From positions 1 through 34,455 of the forward strand of contig CAITVK010000060.1 of NCBI GenBank assembly GCA_903895845.1: 34,455 nt of DNA, read 5' to 3'. The translations under genes and the position numbers were made by a program. The stretch is from an uncultured Chitinophagaceae bacterium (GTDB lineage: Bacteria > Bacteroidota > Bacteroidia > Chitinophagales > Chitinophagaceae). Positions within the stretch are counted from its first letter, which is position 1. Each line of letters begins with the position of its first letter. Under the pieces are notes generated by a model, which was given only the letters and a program-made list of their open reading frames with translations, searched no databases and was not told where the DNA came from. This document shows, piece by piece, positions 25,977-33,708 of the stretch.

Positions 25977-25988
25977 AATATGAATATT
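25941..25988. repeat. 17-bp perfect inverted repeat at the end of array B
   Basis: AATATTCATATTGCCAA at 25941-25957 pairs exactly with 25972-25988, leaving a 14-base loop. It stands at the kdpC side of array B and touches the kdpC stop codon region, so in the minus transcript it lies directly upstream of or at the kdpC end. It may act as a hairpin between kdpC and the KdpD-like gene. Confidence 0.85.
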
Positions 25989-25995
25989 CGAATTA

Positions 25996-26562
25996 TTACT
26001 TCTTCAACTCATCCAAAGCTATGTTCAGCTTCAAAACATTAATCTTTGCTGGGCCAAACAAACCTAACAAAGGTTTTTCTACATGGGCATTTACCAATGC
26101 GAGTACTTGTTCGGGAGCTAGGTTACGCACTTTGGCAATCCTGTTCACCTGCACCAAAGCGCCTTGCACGCTAATGTCTGGATCCAAGCCACTACCAGAA
26201 GCGGTTACCATATCGGCAGGGATATCTAGCTTGGTAATAGTGGGATTGTGTACCATAAAAGTATCAATATTAGCCTGAACCTGCTTTAGATACGCACTAT
26301 CACTAGGGCCTTTATTGCTACCGCCCGAACCTGCGGCATTGTAACCAACAGCAGAAGGACGGCTCCAGAAATATTTATCTAATGTAAACTTCTGGCCTAT
26401 GTTGGCATACCCAACCACTTTGCCATTTACCAATAATGTTTCTCCTTTTCCACCTCCTGGCGCAAACTTTGAAATACCTGCTATAAGTAATGGATATAGT
26501 CCTGAGCAGATAACCACAAATACTATGGTGAGTATGAGGGAGGGAATTAAATGTTTTTTCAT
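25996..26562 (-). CDS. kdpC: K+-transporting ATPase subunit KdpC
   Basis: A 188-residue KdpC, the single-span subunit that stabilises the KdpFABC complex and raises its ATP affinity. It has one N-terminal membrane helix (about 7-28, SLILTIVFVVICSGLYPLL). Typical blocks follow: GKFTLDKYFWSRPSA-like QKFTLDKYFWSRPSAVGYN, SGLDPDISVQGA, and the C-terminal LLGLFGPAKINVLKLNIALD. The length is normal. It is separated from kdpB by 543 bases holding a toxin-antitoxin pair on the other strand, whereas kdpB and kdpC are normally adjacent. Confidence 0.96.
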   Translation of the reverse strand: MKKHLIPSLILTIVFVVICSGLYPLLIAGISKFAPGGGKGETLLVNGKVVGYANIGQKFTLDKYFWSRPSAVGYNAAGSGGSNKGPSDSAYLKQVQANIDTFMVHNPTITKLDIPADMVTASGSGLDPDISVQGALVQVNRIAKVRNLAPEQVLALVNAHVEKPLLGLFGPAKINVLKLNIALDELKK

Positions 26563-26573
26563 TTTATTTGTTT

Positions 26574-26581
26574 TAGATTTG
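26574..26581 (+). promoter_or_regulatory. Candidate -7 box of the toxin-antitoxin pair
   Basis: TAGATTTG matches TAnnTTTG and lies 16 bases before the antitoxin start, in the 35-base gap divergent from kdpC. No -33 box was identified. Confidence 0.4.
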
Positions 26582-26597
26582 ACGAAAATTATTTTGT

Positions 26598-26837
26598 ATG
26601 AATGCAGTAATTAAAATAAAGCCCGAAGAATTGACTGATACTTTCTTCAAGCAATTGCAGGCCTTTTCTTCCAGTGCAAAACTGATAGAAATAAGGGTTG
26701 CAGATAATGATTCAGGTTTAATAAATAACTTACCTGAACATGAGGTGGAAGAACGATTACAACTATTTGCTGAGAAGAAAACCATTACTTTTTCCTTAGA
26801 AGAATTTGAGCAATATGTACATAAACTCGCCATATAA
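26598..26837 (+). CDS. Putative antitoxin of a YoeB-type pair
   Basis: A 79-residue acidic protein immediately before a YoeB-type toxin. The toxin start overlaps its stop by one base (TAATG), as expected for an antitoxin-first operon. It lacks the usual YefM/Phd N-terminal motif. Instead it begins MNAVIKIKPEELTDTFFKQL and ends with a charged helix, ITFSLEEFEQYVHKL, which could wrap the toxin. The assignment rests on position, size and charge, so the family remains open. Confidence 0.75.
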   Translation: MNAVIKIKPEELTDTFFKQLQAFSSSAKLIEIRVADNDSGLINNLPEHEVEERLQLFAEKKTITFSLEEFEQYVHKLAI

Positions 26838-27109
26838 TGAGAAAAGTAAGTTTTCTCGAACAATCTCTTTCCGAATTGAATGAATATAAAAATGATGGGC
26901 TGCCAAAACTTGCTTTCAGGGTTCTTGAATTGATTCAAGACATTGAAAAAACGCTTTTTACTGGTTTGGGCAAACCCGAAGGTCTTAAAGGGAACTTGCA
27001 AGGCTGGTGGTCTAGAAGAATTTCTGACGAACATCGGCTTATTTATAAAGTGACCGATGAAGAAATTGAAATTTTGTCTTGCAAGTCCCATAATTATTCG
27101 CGTTTTTAA
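26837..27109 (+). CDS. YoeB/Txe-family mRNA interferase toxin
   Basis: A 90-residue ribosome-dependent endoribonuclease toxin of the RelE superfamily. The signature [20 protein letters not shown] and [22 protein letters not shown] match YoeB closely. Residues equivalent to the catalytic E46, R65 and H83 of E. coli YoeB are E48, R67 and H85. The position of the YoeB C-terminal Tyr84 is Asn here, with a Tyr one residue later. The stop overlaps the kdpB stop by four bases tail to tail, so the pair fits tightly between kdpC and kdpB. Normal length, probably active. Confidence 0.9.
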   Translation: MRKVSFLEQSLSELNEYKNDGLPKLAFRVLELIQDIEKTLFTGLGKPEGLKGNLQGWWSRRISDEHRLIYKVTDEEIEILSCKSHNYSRF

Positions 27110-29133
27110 AACCAAAGCCCCACTATCATATCCAACAACTTAATCCCTACAAATGGAGCAATAACGCCACCGATACCGTAAATCAACAGATTTCTTCTCA
27201 ACAATGCACTTGCGCCAATTGGTTTATAAGCAACACCTCTTAAAGCTAAAGGAATAAGAATGGGAATAATGATAGCATTGAAAATTACGGCAGATAAAAT
27301 GGCACTTTCGGCACTCTTCAAATACATAATATTCAAAGCCTGTAAACCTGGAATGGAAACGATAAACAAAGCAGGAACGATGGCAAAATACTTAGCCACA
27401 TCATTGGCAATGGAGAAAGTTGTCAATGTGCCCCTTGTCATCAATAATTGCTTTCCTATTTCTACTATTTCAATGAGCTTAGTCGGATCATTATCCAAAT
27501 CAACCATGTTGCCGGCTTCTTTTGCAGCTTGGGTTCCGCTATTCATGGCAACTCCTACATCCGCTTGAGCCAAGGCAGGCGCATCGTTTGTGCCATCCCC
27601 CATCATGGCAACGAGTTTACCTCCTTGTTGCTCAAGCTTGATGTAGTTCATTTTATCTTCAGGTTTAGCTTCGGCAATAAAGTCATCCACACCGGCTTTT
27701 TCAGCGATGAACTTAGCGGTTAAAGGATTGTCACCCGTTACCATCACCGTTTTCACACCCATCTTTCTAAGGCGTTCAAACCTTTCTTGGATACCAGGTT
27801 TTATAATATCCTGCAATTCAACCACACCCAATATCTGTTCATTCTGAGAAACTACTAGCGGAGTACCCCCATTAGAAGAAATCTTTTTTACTTGTTCCAA
27901 TGTTTCTTCTGGGAAAGAATTTCCCGCTTTTTCAGCAATCTTACGGATAGAATCAGAAGCGCCTTTTCTAATTCGTAGACCACTGACTAAATCGATACCA
28001 CTGCATCTTGTTTCAGCAGTGAACTCAATAAATACAGCTCCGTCAATCTTAAAAGTATCCTTGCTTATGTTTGCCAATTCGATAATAGACTTCCCTTCTG
28101 GGGTTTCATCCGCTAAAGAAGAAAGAACACAGGCATCAATAAAAGCCTTTGGATCAACTCCGTTTGCAGGCCAGAAGTTGGTTGCTTTTCTATTGCCAAT
28201 GGTGATGGTTCCTGTTTTATCGAGCAATAAAGTGTCTAAATCACCAGCAGTTTCTACTGCTTTACCGCTTTTGGTGATTACGTTAGCTCGCAATGCCCTG
28301 TCCATACCCGCAATACCAATGGCACTTAACAATCCACCAATGGTTGTAGGTATCAAACAAACATAAAGCGATACCAATGCAGATACGGTTATGGGCGTAT
28401 TGGCATAATCTGCAAATGGCTTCAAGGTTACACAAACAATCAAAAAGATTAAAGTAAAGCTTGCCAAAAGAATGGTTAGCGCAATTTCATTAGGTGTCTT
28501 TTGTCTGGATGCACCCTCTACCAATGCAATCATCTTATCCAAGAAGCTTTCACCAGGTTCAGTGGTTACACGAACCTTAATCTTATCACTCAATACTTTT
28601 GTACCACCCGTAACCGAACTTTTATCTCCACCCGATTCTCTTATCACAGGCGCAGATTCTCCAGTGATTGCACTCTCGTCAATGGTAGCAATACCCTCTA
28701 TTATTTCTCCATCATTAGGTATCATGTCCCCTGTTTCACAAACAAACACATCTCCTTTTCTGAGCAAGGCACTGCTAACAATTTCTATTTTACCTGCTAC
28801 CAATTTTTTTGCAGGTGTTTCTTCCCTGGTTTTTCTTAAACTGTCAGCTTGTGCCTTTCCTCTTGCTTCGGCAATTGCTTCAGCAAAATTTGCGAACAAT
28901 ACAGTGAGGAATAATACCAAGAAGATACTGAAATTGTAAATGAAACTGCCCTGTGCCTTTTCTCCTGTTGCAATCCAAATACACACACCAAGCATTACTG
29001 CTGTTCCTATTTCCACCGTAAACATTACAGGGTTGCGCAGCATAATCTTTGGATTCAATTTTACAAAAGATTGTTTGAGTGCATCTTTTACAAGTGCAGC
29101 TTCGAACAACTTATTTGATTTTTCCGTTGACAT
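27106..29133 (-). CDS. kdpB: K+-transporting P-type ATPase subunit KdpB
   Basis: A 675-residue catalytic subunit that hydrolyses ATP to drive K+ uptake through KdpA. The phosphorylated Asp is D305 in [17 protein letters not shown]. The actuator loop holds [11 protein letters not shown] (TGES at 157-160), and the hinge has [21 protein letters not shown] and [25 protein letters not shown]-type residues. The membrane segments at about 35-90, 215-270 and 580-670 follow the family plan. The length is normal. It follows kdpA by 63 bases, presumably in one transcript. Its 3' end abuts the opposite-strand toxin gene. Confidence 0.98.
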   Translation of the reverse strand: MSTEKSNKLFEAALVKDALKQSFVKLNPKIMLRNPVMFTVEIGTAVMLGVCIWIATGEKAQGSFIYNFSIFLVLFLTVLFANFAEAIAEARGKAQADSLRKTREETPAKKLVAGKIEIVSSALLRKGDVFVCETGDMIPNDGEIIEGIATIDESAITGESAPVIRESGGDKSSVTGGTKVLSDKIKVRVTTEPGESFLDKMIALVEGASRQKTPNEIALTILLASFTLIFLIVCVTLKPFADYANTPITVSALVSLYVCLIPTTIGGLLSAIGIAGMDRALRANVITKSGKAVETAGDLDTLLLDKTGTITIGNRKATNFWPANGVDPKAFIDACVLSSLADETPEGKSIIELANISKDTFKIDGAVFIEFTAETRCSGIDLVSGLRIRKGASDSIRKIAEKAGNSFPEETLEQVKKISSNGGTPLVVSQNEQILGVVELQDIIKPGIQERFERLRKMGVKTVMVTGDNPLTAKFIAEKAGVDDFIAEAKPEDKMNYIKLEQQGGKLVAMMGDGTNDAPALAQADVGVAMNSGTQAAKEAGNMVDLDNDPTKLIEIVEIGKQLLMTRGTLTTFSIANDVAKYFAIVPALFIVSIPGLQALNIMYLKSAESAILSAVIFNAIIIPILIPLALRGVAYKPIGASALLRRNLLIYGIGGVIAPFVGIKLLDMIVGLWF

Positions 29134-29196
29134 AATGTTGTTATTTTAAATTTTGAATTATTAATTTTAATTTTATTCCAAGTCCCTTTAGGGGAT

Positions 29197-30915
29197 TTAA
29201 TGATGCATACTTAGATATTCAGCAATAGGTCCCAATACCAAAGGAGGGAAGTAGGATAATGCTGTAATGATCAGTATTACTCCAAAAGTCATAGCGCCAA
29301 ACGTGATGGAATCTACTTTTAAAGTACCTGCAGAGTCTGGAACGTATTTTTTCTTAGCCATCAAGCCTATGATAGCGATTGGTCCTATGATAGGAAGGTA
29401 TCTACCAAGAATGATTGCAACGCCGAGCAAAACATTCCAGAAAATATTATTGCCTGTCAACCCCGCAAAGGCACTACCATTATTGGCATTGGCGGAAGTG
29501 ACTGCATACATCATTTCCGAGAAACCATGAAAACCCGCATTATTCAACCATCCCGAAGGTTTAAATGCCCAATCTGCATTGGAATAATGAAGCAAAGTAT
29601 AACAGGCAATAGCTAATCCACCCTTGATAATAAAGGCTGATAGTAAGGTGACCAAAGCTGCGATTTTTACTTCTCGTGCCTCCACTTTATGTCCCATAAA
29701 CTCTGGTGTTCTTCCTACCATTAATCCAGATATGAAAACAGCAATAATTATGTAGATGAAGTAATTAAGAAACCCTACACCACATCCGCCATAAAATCCA
29801 TTTACTAGCATTCCAAGCAATTGCATTAATCCTGACAATGCCATAGAACTATCGTGCATGGAGTTTACAGATCCGGTAGAAATGATGGTGGTGACAATAC
29901 TCCAGTAACCAGAAGCTGCTGGGCCAAACCTCACTTCCTTACCCTCCATTGCACCCGTTGCTTGGGAAATACCCATTCTTGTTATTTCGGGATTGCCATG
30001 AATTTCAGTAATGATGGTTGGAATAACCAGACAGAGCATACCCAAGGTCATGATACCGAATATTACATTGGCAAACTTTCTACGTTTGATATAAAATCCT
30101 AGTGCAAAAAGCAAGGACATAGGAATGAGTACCTGAGCAATCACTTCCATCATATTGGTGAAATAATTGGGGTTTTCCAATGGGTGGGCAGAGTTGGCAT
30201 TATACCATCCACCGCCATTTGTTCCCAGATGTTTGATGGCAATCATTCCAGCAGCAGGACCACGGGAAACCTGAACCGTATCTCCTTGTAAACCTATATA
30301 GGTATCTTTTCCATCATAGCTTGCAGGCGTTCCATTAAAGGCAAGTAAAACCGCAATTACTATACTAATTGGTAATAATATCCTAGTAACTGTTACTGTT
30401 AATATCTGCCAGAAATTACCTAAATTTTCGGTAGTCTTGTGTTTAAGGCCATTAAACATTGCCACCAAACAAGCTATCCCTGTTGCGGCACTTACAAACT
30501 GCAAGAATGTAATTACAAAAAGCTGAGTGAGATAAGTTACCCCAGTTTCTCCTGAATAATTCTGCCAGTTGGTATTTGTTATGAAACTGATGGCCGAATT
30601 AAAACTTAAGTCCGGCGTCATATCCGGATTGGCATCTGGGTTTAAAGGCAAATGCCCTTGAAGAAGGAACATGAAGAATGCATACACAAACCATAACATA
30701 TTGATGGTAAGCATGGCCTTCAAAAATTGTTTCCAGTTCATGCCCTCTGCGGGGTTTATTCCTGAAATACGAAAGATGAGCCTTTCTACTGGTTTCATAA
30801 AATCCAGTATGGTTCTTTCACCACAATAAACTTTTGCTATATACCCGCCCAGTGGATAAGCAAGCAACACGGTTAATAAAAACGTAACGATAACGCCAAG
30901 TAATTCTGAGTTCAT
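29197..30915 (-). CDS. kdpA: K+-transporting ATPase subunit KdpA
   Basis: A 572-residue K+ channel-like subunit with about ten membrane helices, related to the Trk/Ktr superfamily. Recognisable family blocks are AEGMNWKQFLKAML, FNSAISFITNTNWQNYSGE, the pore loops HLGTNGGGWYNANSAHPLENP and SSMALSGLMQLLGM, GFYGGCGVGFLNY, and TSANANNGSAFAGL. The length is normal. kdpF ends 17 bases upstream, giving the order kdpF-kdpA-kdpB as in other bacteria. Confidence 0.98.
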   Translation of the reverse strand: MNSELLGVIVTFLLTVLLAYPLGGYIAKVYCGERTILDFMKPVERLIFRISGINPAEGMNWKQFLKAMLTINMLWFVYAFFMFLLQGHLPLNPDANPDMTPDLSFNSAISFITNTNWQNYSGETGVTYLTQLFVITFLQFVSAATGIACLVAMFNGLKHKTTENLGNFWQILTVTVTRILLPISIVIAVLLAFNGTPASYDGKDTYIGLQGDTVQVSRGPAAGMIAIKHLGTNGGGWYNANSAHPLENPNYFTNMMEVIAQVLIPMSLLFALGFYIKRRKFANVIFGIMTLGMLCLVIPTIITEIHGNPEITRMGISQATGAMEGKEVRFGPAASGYWSIVTTIISTGSVNSMHDSSMALSGLMQLLGMLVNGFYGGCGVGFLNYFIYIIIAVFISGLMVGRTPEFMGHKVEAREVKIAALVTLLSAFIIKGGLAIACYTLLHYSNADWAFKPSGWLNNAGFHGFSEMMYAVTSANANNGSAFAGLTGNNIFWNVLLGVAIILGRYLPIIGPIAIIGLMAKKKYVPDSAGTLKVDSITFGAMTFGVILIITALSYFPPLVLGPIAEYLSMHH

Positions 30916-30932
30916 ACTTTTTTGCTTTAAGA

Positions 30933-31013
30933 TTAAAATTGTTCGGGTTTAATTAAAACGTACAAGAGGTAGATAAATGCCACGATTGAAAGAATAAATA
31001 GTAATAAAAACAT
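30933..31013 (-). CDS. kdpF: K+-transporting ATPase small subunit KdpF
   Basis: A 26-residue one-helix peptide (MFLLLFILSIVAFIYLLYVL, then IKPEQF). The ending Y-V-L-I-K-P-E-x-F is characteristic of KdpF, which sits at the KdpA-KdpB interface and stabilises the complex. It stops 17 bases before the kdpA start. Only its size hides it from routine gene calling. Confidence 0.92.
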   Translation of the reverse strand: MFLLLFILSIVAFIYLLYVLIKPEQF

Positions 31014-31041
31014 TTCTTTAATTTTTTTAATGATGATTGTT

Positions 31042-31125
31042 TTAAATTCTGTCGAAGACATCAATTGCTTTGAAAAAGAGTGCAAACCCAATGAGACCTG
31101 CAATAACCAAAATGACTGTTAGCAT
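31042..31125 (-). CDS. Unnamed 27-residue membrane peptide upstream of kdpF
   Basis: An ORF starting MLTVILVIAGLIGFALFF and continuing KAIDVFDRI: one hydrophobic helix and a short charged tail. It lies 28 bases before kdpF in the same direction, with an A/T-rich lead of the kind seen before other genes here. It is not KdpF, which is clearly the next ORF. Position and composition suggest an extra small subunit or regulator of the Kdp complex. I do not recognise a family. Confidence 0.6.
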   Translation of the reverse strand: MLTVILVIAGLIGFALFFKAIDVFDRI

Positions 31126-31136
31126 AATATTTATTT

Positions 31137-31253
31137 TTATTTAGTGAGTAAAATTTCGATGCGCATTACAACAAGGTAGAGTGCTGCCATAGAGATCGCC
31201 CAGATGAAAACTATCACCACAAAATCCATAATGGTTGTTTTATTTAGTTTCAT
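31137..31253 (-). CDS. Unnamed 38-residue membrane peptide, first ORF of the kdp operon
   Basis: The ORF reads MKLNKTTIMDFVVIVFIWAI, then SMAALYLVVMRIEILLTK. It has one transmembrane helix (about 9-32) and a basic N-terminus. A second Met at codon 9 could also be the start. It lies 11 bases before the 27-residue ORF and about 30 bases after the candidate sigma-54 promoter, so it would be the first gene of the operon. No family is recognised. It could be a third small Kdp component or a leader peptide. Confidence 0.55.
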   Translation of the reverse strand: MKLNKTTIMDFVVIVFIWAISMAALYLVVMRIEILLTK

Positions 31254-31282
31254 TGTTCGCTTGTTTACTTCACGAACTATAG

Positions 31283-31297
31283 CCAAAGGAAGTGCCG
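31283..31297 (-). promoter_or_regulatory. Candidate sigma-54 (-24/-12) promoter of the kdp operon
   Basis: The minus strand reads CGGCACTTCCTTTGG. Against TGGCACG-N4-TTGC, the -24 GG and CAC are kept. The -12 element is TTGG instead of TTGC, with a GC one base later. It lies 30 bases before the first small ORF. The sigma-54 activator gene next door makes the call plausible, but the -12 mismatch keeps it tentative. Confidence 0.42.
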
Positions 31298-31468
31298 TAG
31301 GGGAGTTTTAAAAAGAATCTATATTGTACAATTCAACAGGGCATTGTATTTCAGCGGATGAAAGGTTTTTATGTGTTTATTTTGGCTTTGTTTTTATCCC
31401 TCCATTTTGGTTGAATGGTTTTCATAATGGTATATCAATTTGGGGTTTTCAGTCTTGCGGAATATTTA

Positions 31469-31615
31469 TTTCCGTTAACAAAATAAATATTCCCGTGTAC
31501 CGGAAAACAAATCCCGTTAACAAAAAAATTGTTTCCGATAACAAGAAATGAATTCCCGTGCACAAAAAACTTATTCCTCCACACGGGAAATACTTTCCTG
31601 CTAACAATTAATGGA
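31469..31615. repeat. Array A: seven imperfect 21-bp tandem units
   Basis: Units start at 31469, 31490, 31511, 31532, 31553, 31574 and 31595, always 21 bases apart; a degraded unit may precede at 31448. The typical unit is TTCCCGTTAACA followed by an A-rich tail. Units two and six carry a longer dyad, TTCC-N8-GGAA, and others have GTTAAC or GTGCAC. The array lies between the sigma-54 regulator gene and the kdp operon, about 150-320 bases upstream of the candidate promoter. One plus-strand frame would give heptads such as IPVNKKI but is broken by a TGA. Confidence 0.9.
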
Positions 31616-31644
31616 TTACTAATAGAGGTGGGAAGCTTCTTGCT

Positions 31645-32991
31645 CTAGCCGATTTTGTATTCTTCAATCTTTCTGTAGAGTGTGGTCAGTCCAATATTCA
31701 ACAGCTTGGCGGTTTCGGTTTTGTTGCCTTTGCAATGGTTCAACACGCGCTGAATATGGAGTTTTTCTACACTTGCCAATTCAAATGCAGATAATTGTTT
31801 GTTGCCATTATCATCAGTGGCCAATTGCATGTCCAAAGGAAGATTTTGTGTAGTAAGTTCTTGTTCATCGCATAAGATAACAGCTCTTTCCATCACGTTT
31901 TTTAGTTCACGGATATTCCCTTTCCAGTCGTGTTTTGTGAGGGTAGCCAAAAAATCATCACTCATTTTGGTAACCTTTCGGTTGATTTTAGTTGAAAAAA
32001 TTAGCAAAAAGTGGTTCGCCAAAACAGGGATATCTTTCTTTCTATCTCTTAAACTAGGAAGAAAAATAGTAAAGACATTTAAGCGATAAAACAAATCTTC
32101 TCTAAATTTCCCATCTTGTACTTCTTGTTGCAAATCCCTGTTTGTTGCCGCAATAATCCGCACACTCACTTTGGTAGGCTTGGTATCGCCCACTTTAATA
32201 AACTCGCTTGTTTCCAAAACCCGAAGCAATTTGCTCTGCAACTCTATGTGCATTTCGCCAATTTCATCCAAAAAAAGCGTACCGGTACTCGCTTCTTCAA
32301 TCAATCCCTTTTTGTCTTTCAGGGCTCCGGTAAATGCTCCCGCCTTGTGACCAAATATTTCACTTTCCAATAATTCCTTTCCAAATGCACTACAGTTTAG
32401 GGCCATAAATGGCTTGCCAGCTCGAGAACTGCTATTATGGATGGCTTGTGCAAAAACTTCTTTTCCTGTTCCTGTGTCACCCAATAACAAAACGGTGGCT
32501 TCTGTTGGAGCCACTCTTTTTGCCAGATTAATAGACTCTTGAATGAGCGTAGAACTGCCTAGGATACTATCAAAATTGTATCGATGCCCCACTTGTTCCT
32601 CTAGTTGTTCTATTCTTTTTTGAAGACTAACCTTTTCAAATGCCTTGTTTAATAAAGGAATAATTTTATCGTTGTCGTCGCCTTTTATGATGTAATCAAA
32701 CGCCCCATTTTTCATTGCCTGCACCCCATCAAACACATTTCCATAAGCTGTAAGTAGGATAATTTCTATTGTTGGGTGTAAACTTCTGGTGTTCAATACG
32801 TACTCTACACCATTTCCGTCGGGCAATTTCACGTCGCATAGTAATACGTCAACAGGTTTGGATGCTAAAATTTTTGTACCCTCCTTAAGTGTTCCCGCCT
32901 CCAACACTTCAAATCCTTCAGCTCTTATGATACGTGCCAAAAGGTTGCGCAACTTTTCCTCATCGTCAATTATTAGTATTGTTTTCGACAT
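31645..32991 (-). CDS. NtrC-type sigma-54-dependent response regulator
   Basis: A 448-residue regulator. Its receiver domain (1-120) has acidic D9/D10 and the phosphorylation site D53 in LLCDVKLPDGNG. An AAA+ domain (about 140-375) has Walker A GDTGTGKE at 171-178, the sigma-54 contact loop GAFTGA at 218-223 and Walker B LFLDEIGE with D242/E243. The Fis-type helix-turn-helix is at about 410-445 (NKTETAKLLNIGLTTLYRKI). It should activate a sigma-54 promoter when phosphorylated. It stands directly upstream of the kdp operon in the same direction, where other bacteria would have the OmpR-type KdpE. A role in kdp control is inferred from position. Confidence 0.94.
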   Translation of the reverse strand: MSKTILIIDDEEKLRNLLARIIRAEGFEVLEAGTLKEGTKILASKPVDVLLCDVKLPDGNGVEYVLNTRSLHPTIEIILLTAYGNVFDGVQAMKNGAFDYIIKGDDNDKIIPLLNKAFEKVSLQKRIEQLEEQVGHRYNFDSILGSSTLIQESINLAKRVAPTEATVLLLGDTGTGKEVFAQAIHNSSSRAGKPFMALNCSAFGKELLESEIFGHKAGAFTGALKDKKGLIEEASTGTLFLDEIGEMHIELQSKLLRVLETSEFIKVGDTKPTKVSVRIIAATNRDLQQEVQDGKFREDLFYRLNVFTIFLPSLRDRKKDIPVLANHFLLIFSTKINRKVTKMSDDFLATLTKHDWKGNIRELKNVMERAVILCDEQELTTQNLPLDMQLATDDNGNKQLSAFELASVEKLHIQRVLNHCKGNKTETAKLLNIGLTTLYRKIEEYKIG

Positions 32992-33096
32992 AATTATTAA
33001 ATATCAGTAACTAAAATTAAATCTGTTTGAATCTAATCACCCATTTTTATGCCTAAAAAAATATTGTTTTCTAAAAAGAGAGTATAAAGGCAATAA

Positions 33097-33126
33097 AAAA
33101 AGCTGCATAATACTATGCAGCTTTTT
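33097..33126 (-). terminator. Terminator of the DUF5606 gene
   Basis: A 13-bp stem (AAAAAGCTGCATA and its complement) with a 4-base loop lies 23 bases beyond the stop of the gene at 33149. It gives a T-run on the minus strand and separates that gene from the response regulator. Confidence 0.8.
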
Positions 33127-33148
33127 AAATAAAGTAAACCAATTGTAA

Positions 33149-33586
33149 TTATTTAGATGCTTCTTCTGTAGGTTCTTCCTCTTCAGATTCGTTATTATAA
33201 ACTTTTATGGTAATGTCTTTTGCTTTGAGAATTGAAAACCACTTTACCATCTTTTTCATGTCGCTGCCATAAACGCGGTCAAAATCTAAATCGGGATAAA
33301 CTTTTTCAAAATAATTTTTGATTGCTTTTGGATCTTTATCAGAAGGTAACTCTTCTTTACTGTCCCTCATTGCAACAAATATTTCTGACAGATTTACGTT
33401 TTCCCTGATAGTAAATATTTCAATGGCTTCCAATTGCGAAAAGCCTCCTTTTCTTGATGAAATAAATTTTATCGCTCCATCTTCCAGACTTTTTAAAATT
33501 ATACCATCCCCTTTATTCCCAACCAATTCAAATAAACCAGGAATCCCTGTTATTGCAACTAACTTACTGTAATCCATTAAAGACAT
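33149..33586 (-). CDS. DUF5606 family protein
   Basis: A 145-residue protein matching DUF5606, a Bacteroidota family of unknown function. Typical stretches are LVAITGIPGLFELVGNKGDGIILKS (N-terminal, given in part), the middle KFISSRKGGFSQLEAIEIFT, and YFEKVYPDLDFDRVYGSDMKKMVKWF. The C-terminus is a low-complexity acidic tail (SEEEEPTEEASK). There is no signal peptide, so it is probably cytosolic. An internal Met at codon 4 (MDYSKL) is an equally good start. It is a single gene with its own terminator. Confidence 0.85.
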   Translation of the reverse strand: MSLMDYSKLVAITGIPGLFELVGNKGDGIILKSLEDGAIKFISSRKGGFSQLEAIEIFTIRENVNLSEIFVAMRDSKEELPSDKDPKAIKNYFEKVYPDLDFDRVYGSDMKKMVKWFSILKAKDITIKVYNNESEEEEPTEEASK

Positions 33587-33708
33587 TTATTGATTAAGCC
33601 ACAAAATAAAGGTAATTGCACACAAAAAAAATTATTTGAAGCAGAACTTTGTCCAATGATTGGTTTAATATAGCTATTTGAAGCCTTCACCAGCAGTCTA
33701 TATTTGGC

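Noticed and set aside
31324-31551. A 75-codon plus-strand ORF running into array A
   Set aside because: Its last third is just the repeat read in one frame, it ends inside the array, and its first part has no recognisable domain. It is better explained as chance reading through the regulatory region.
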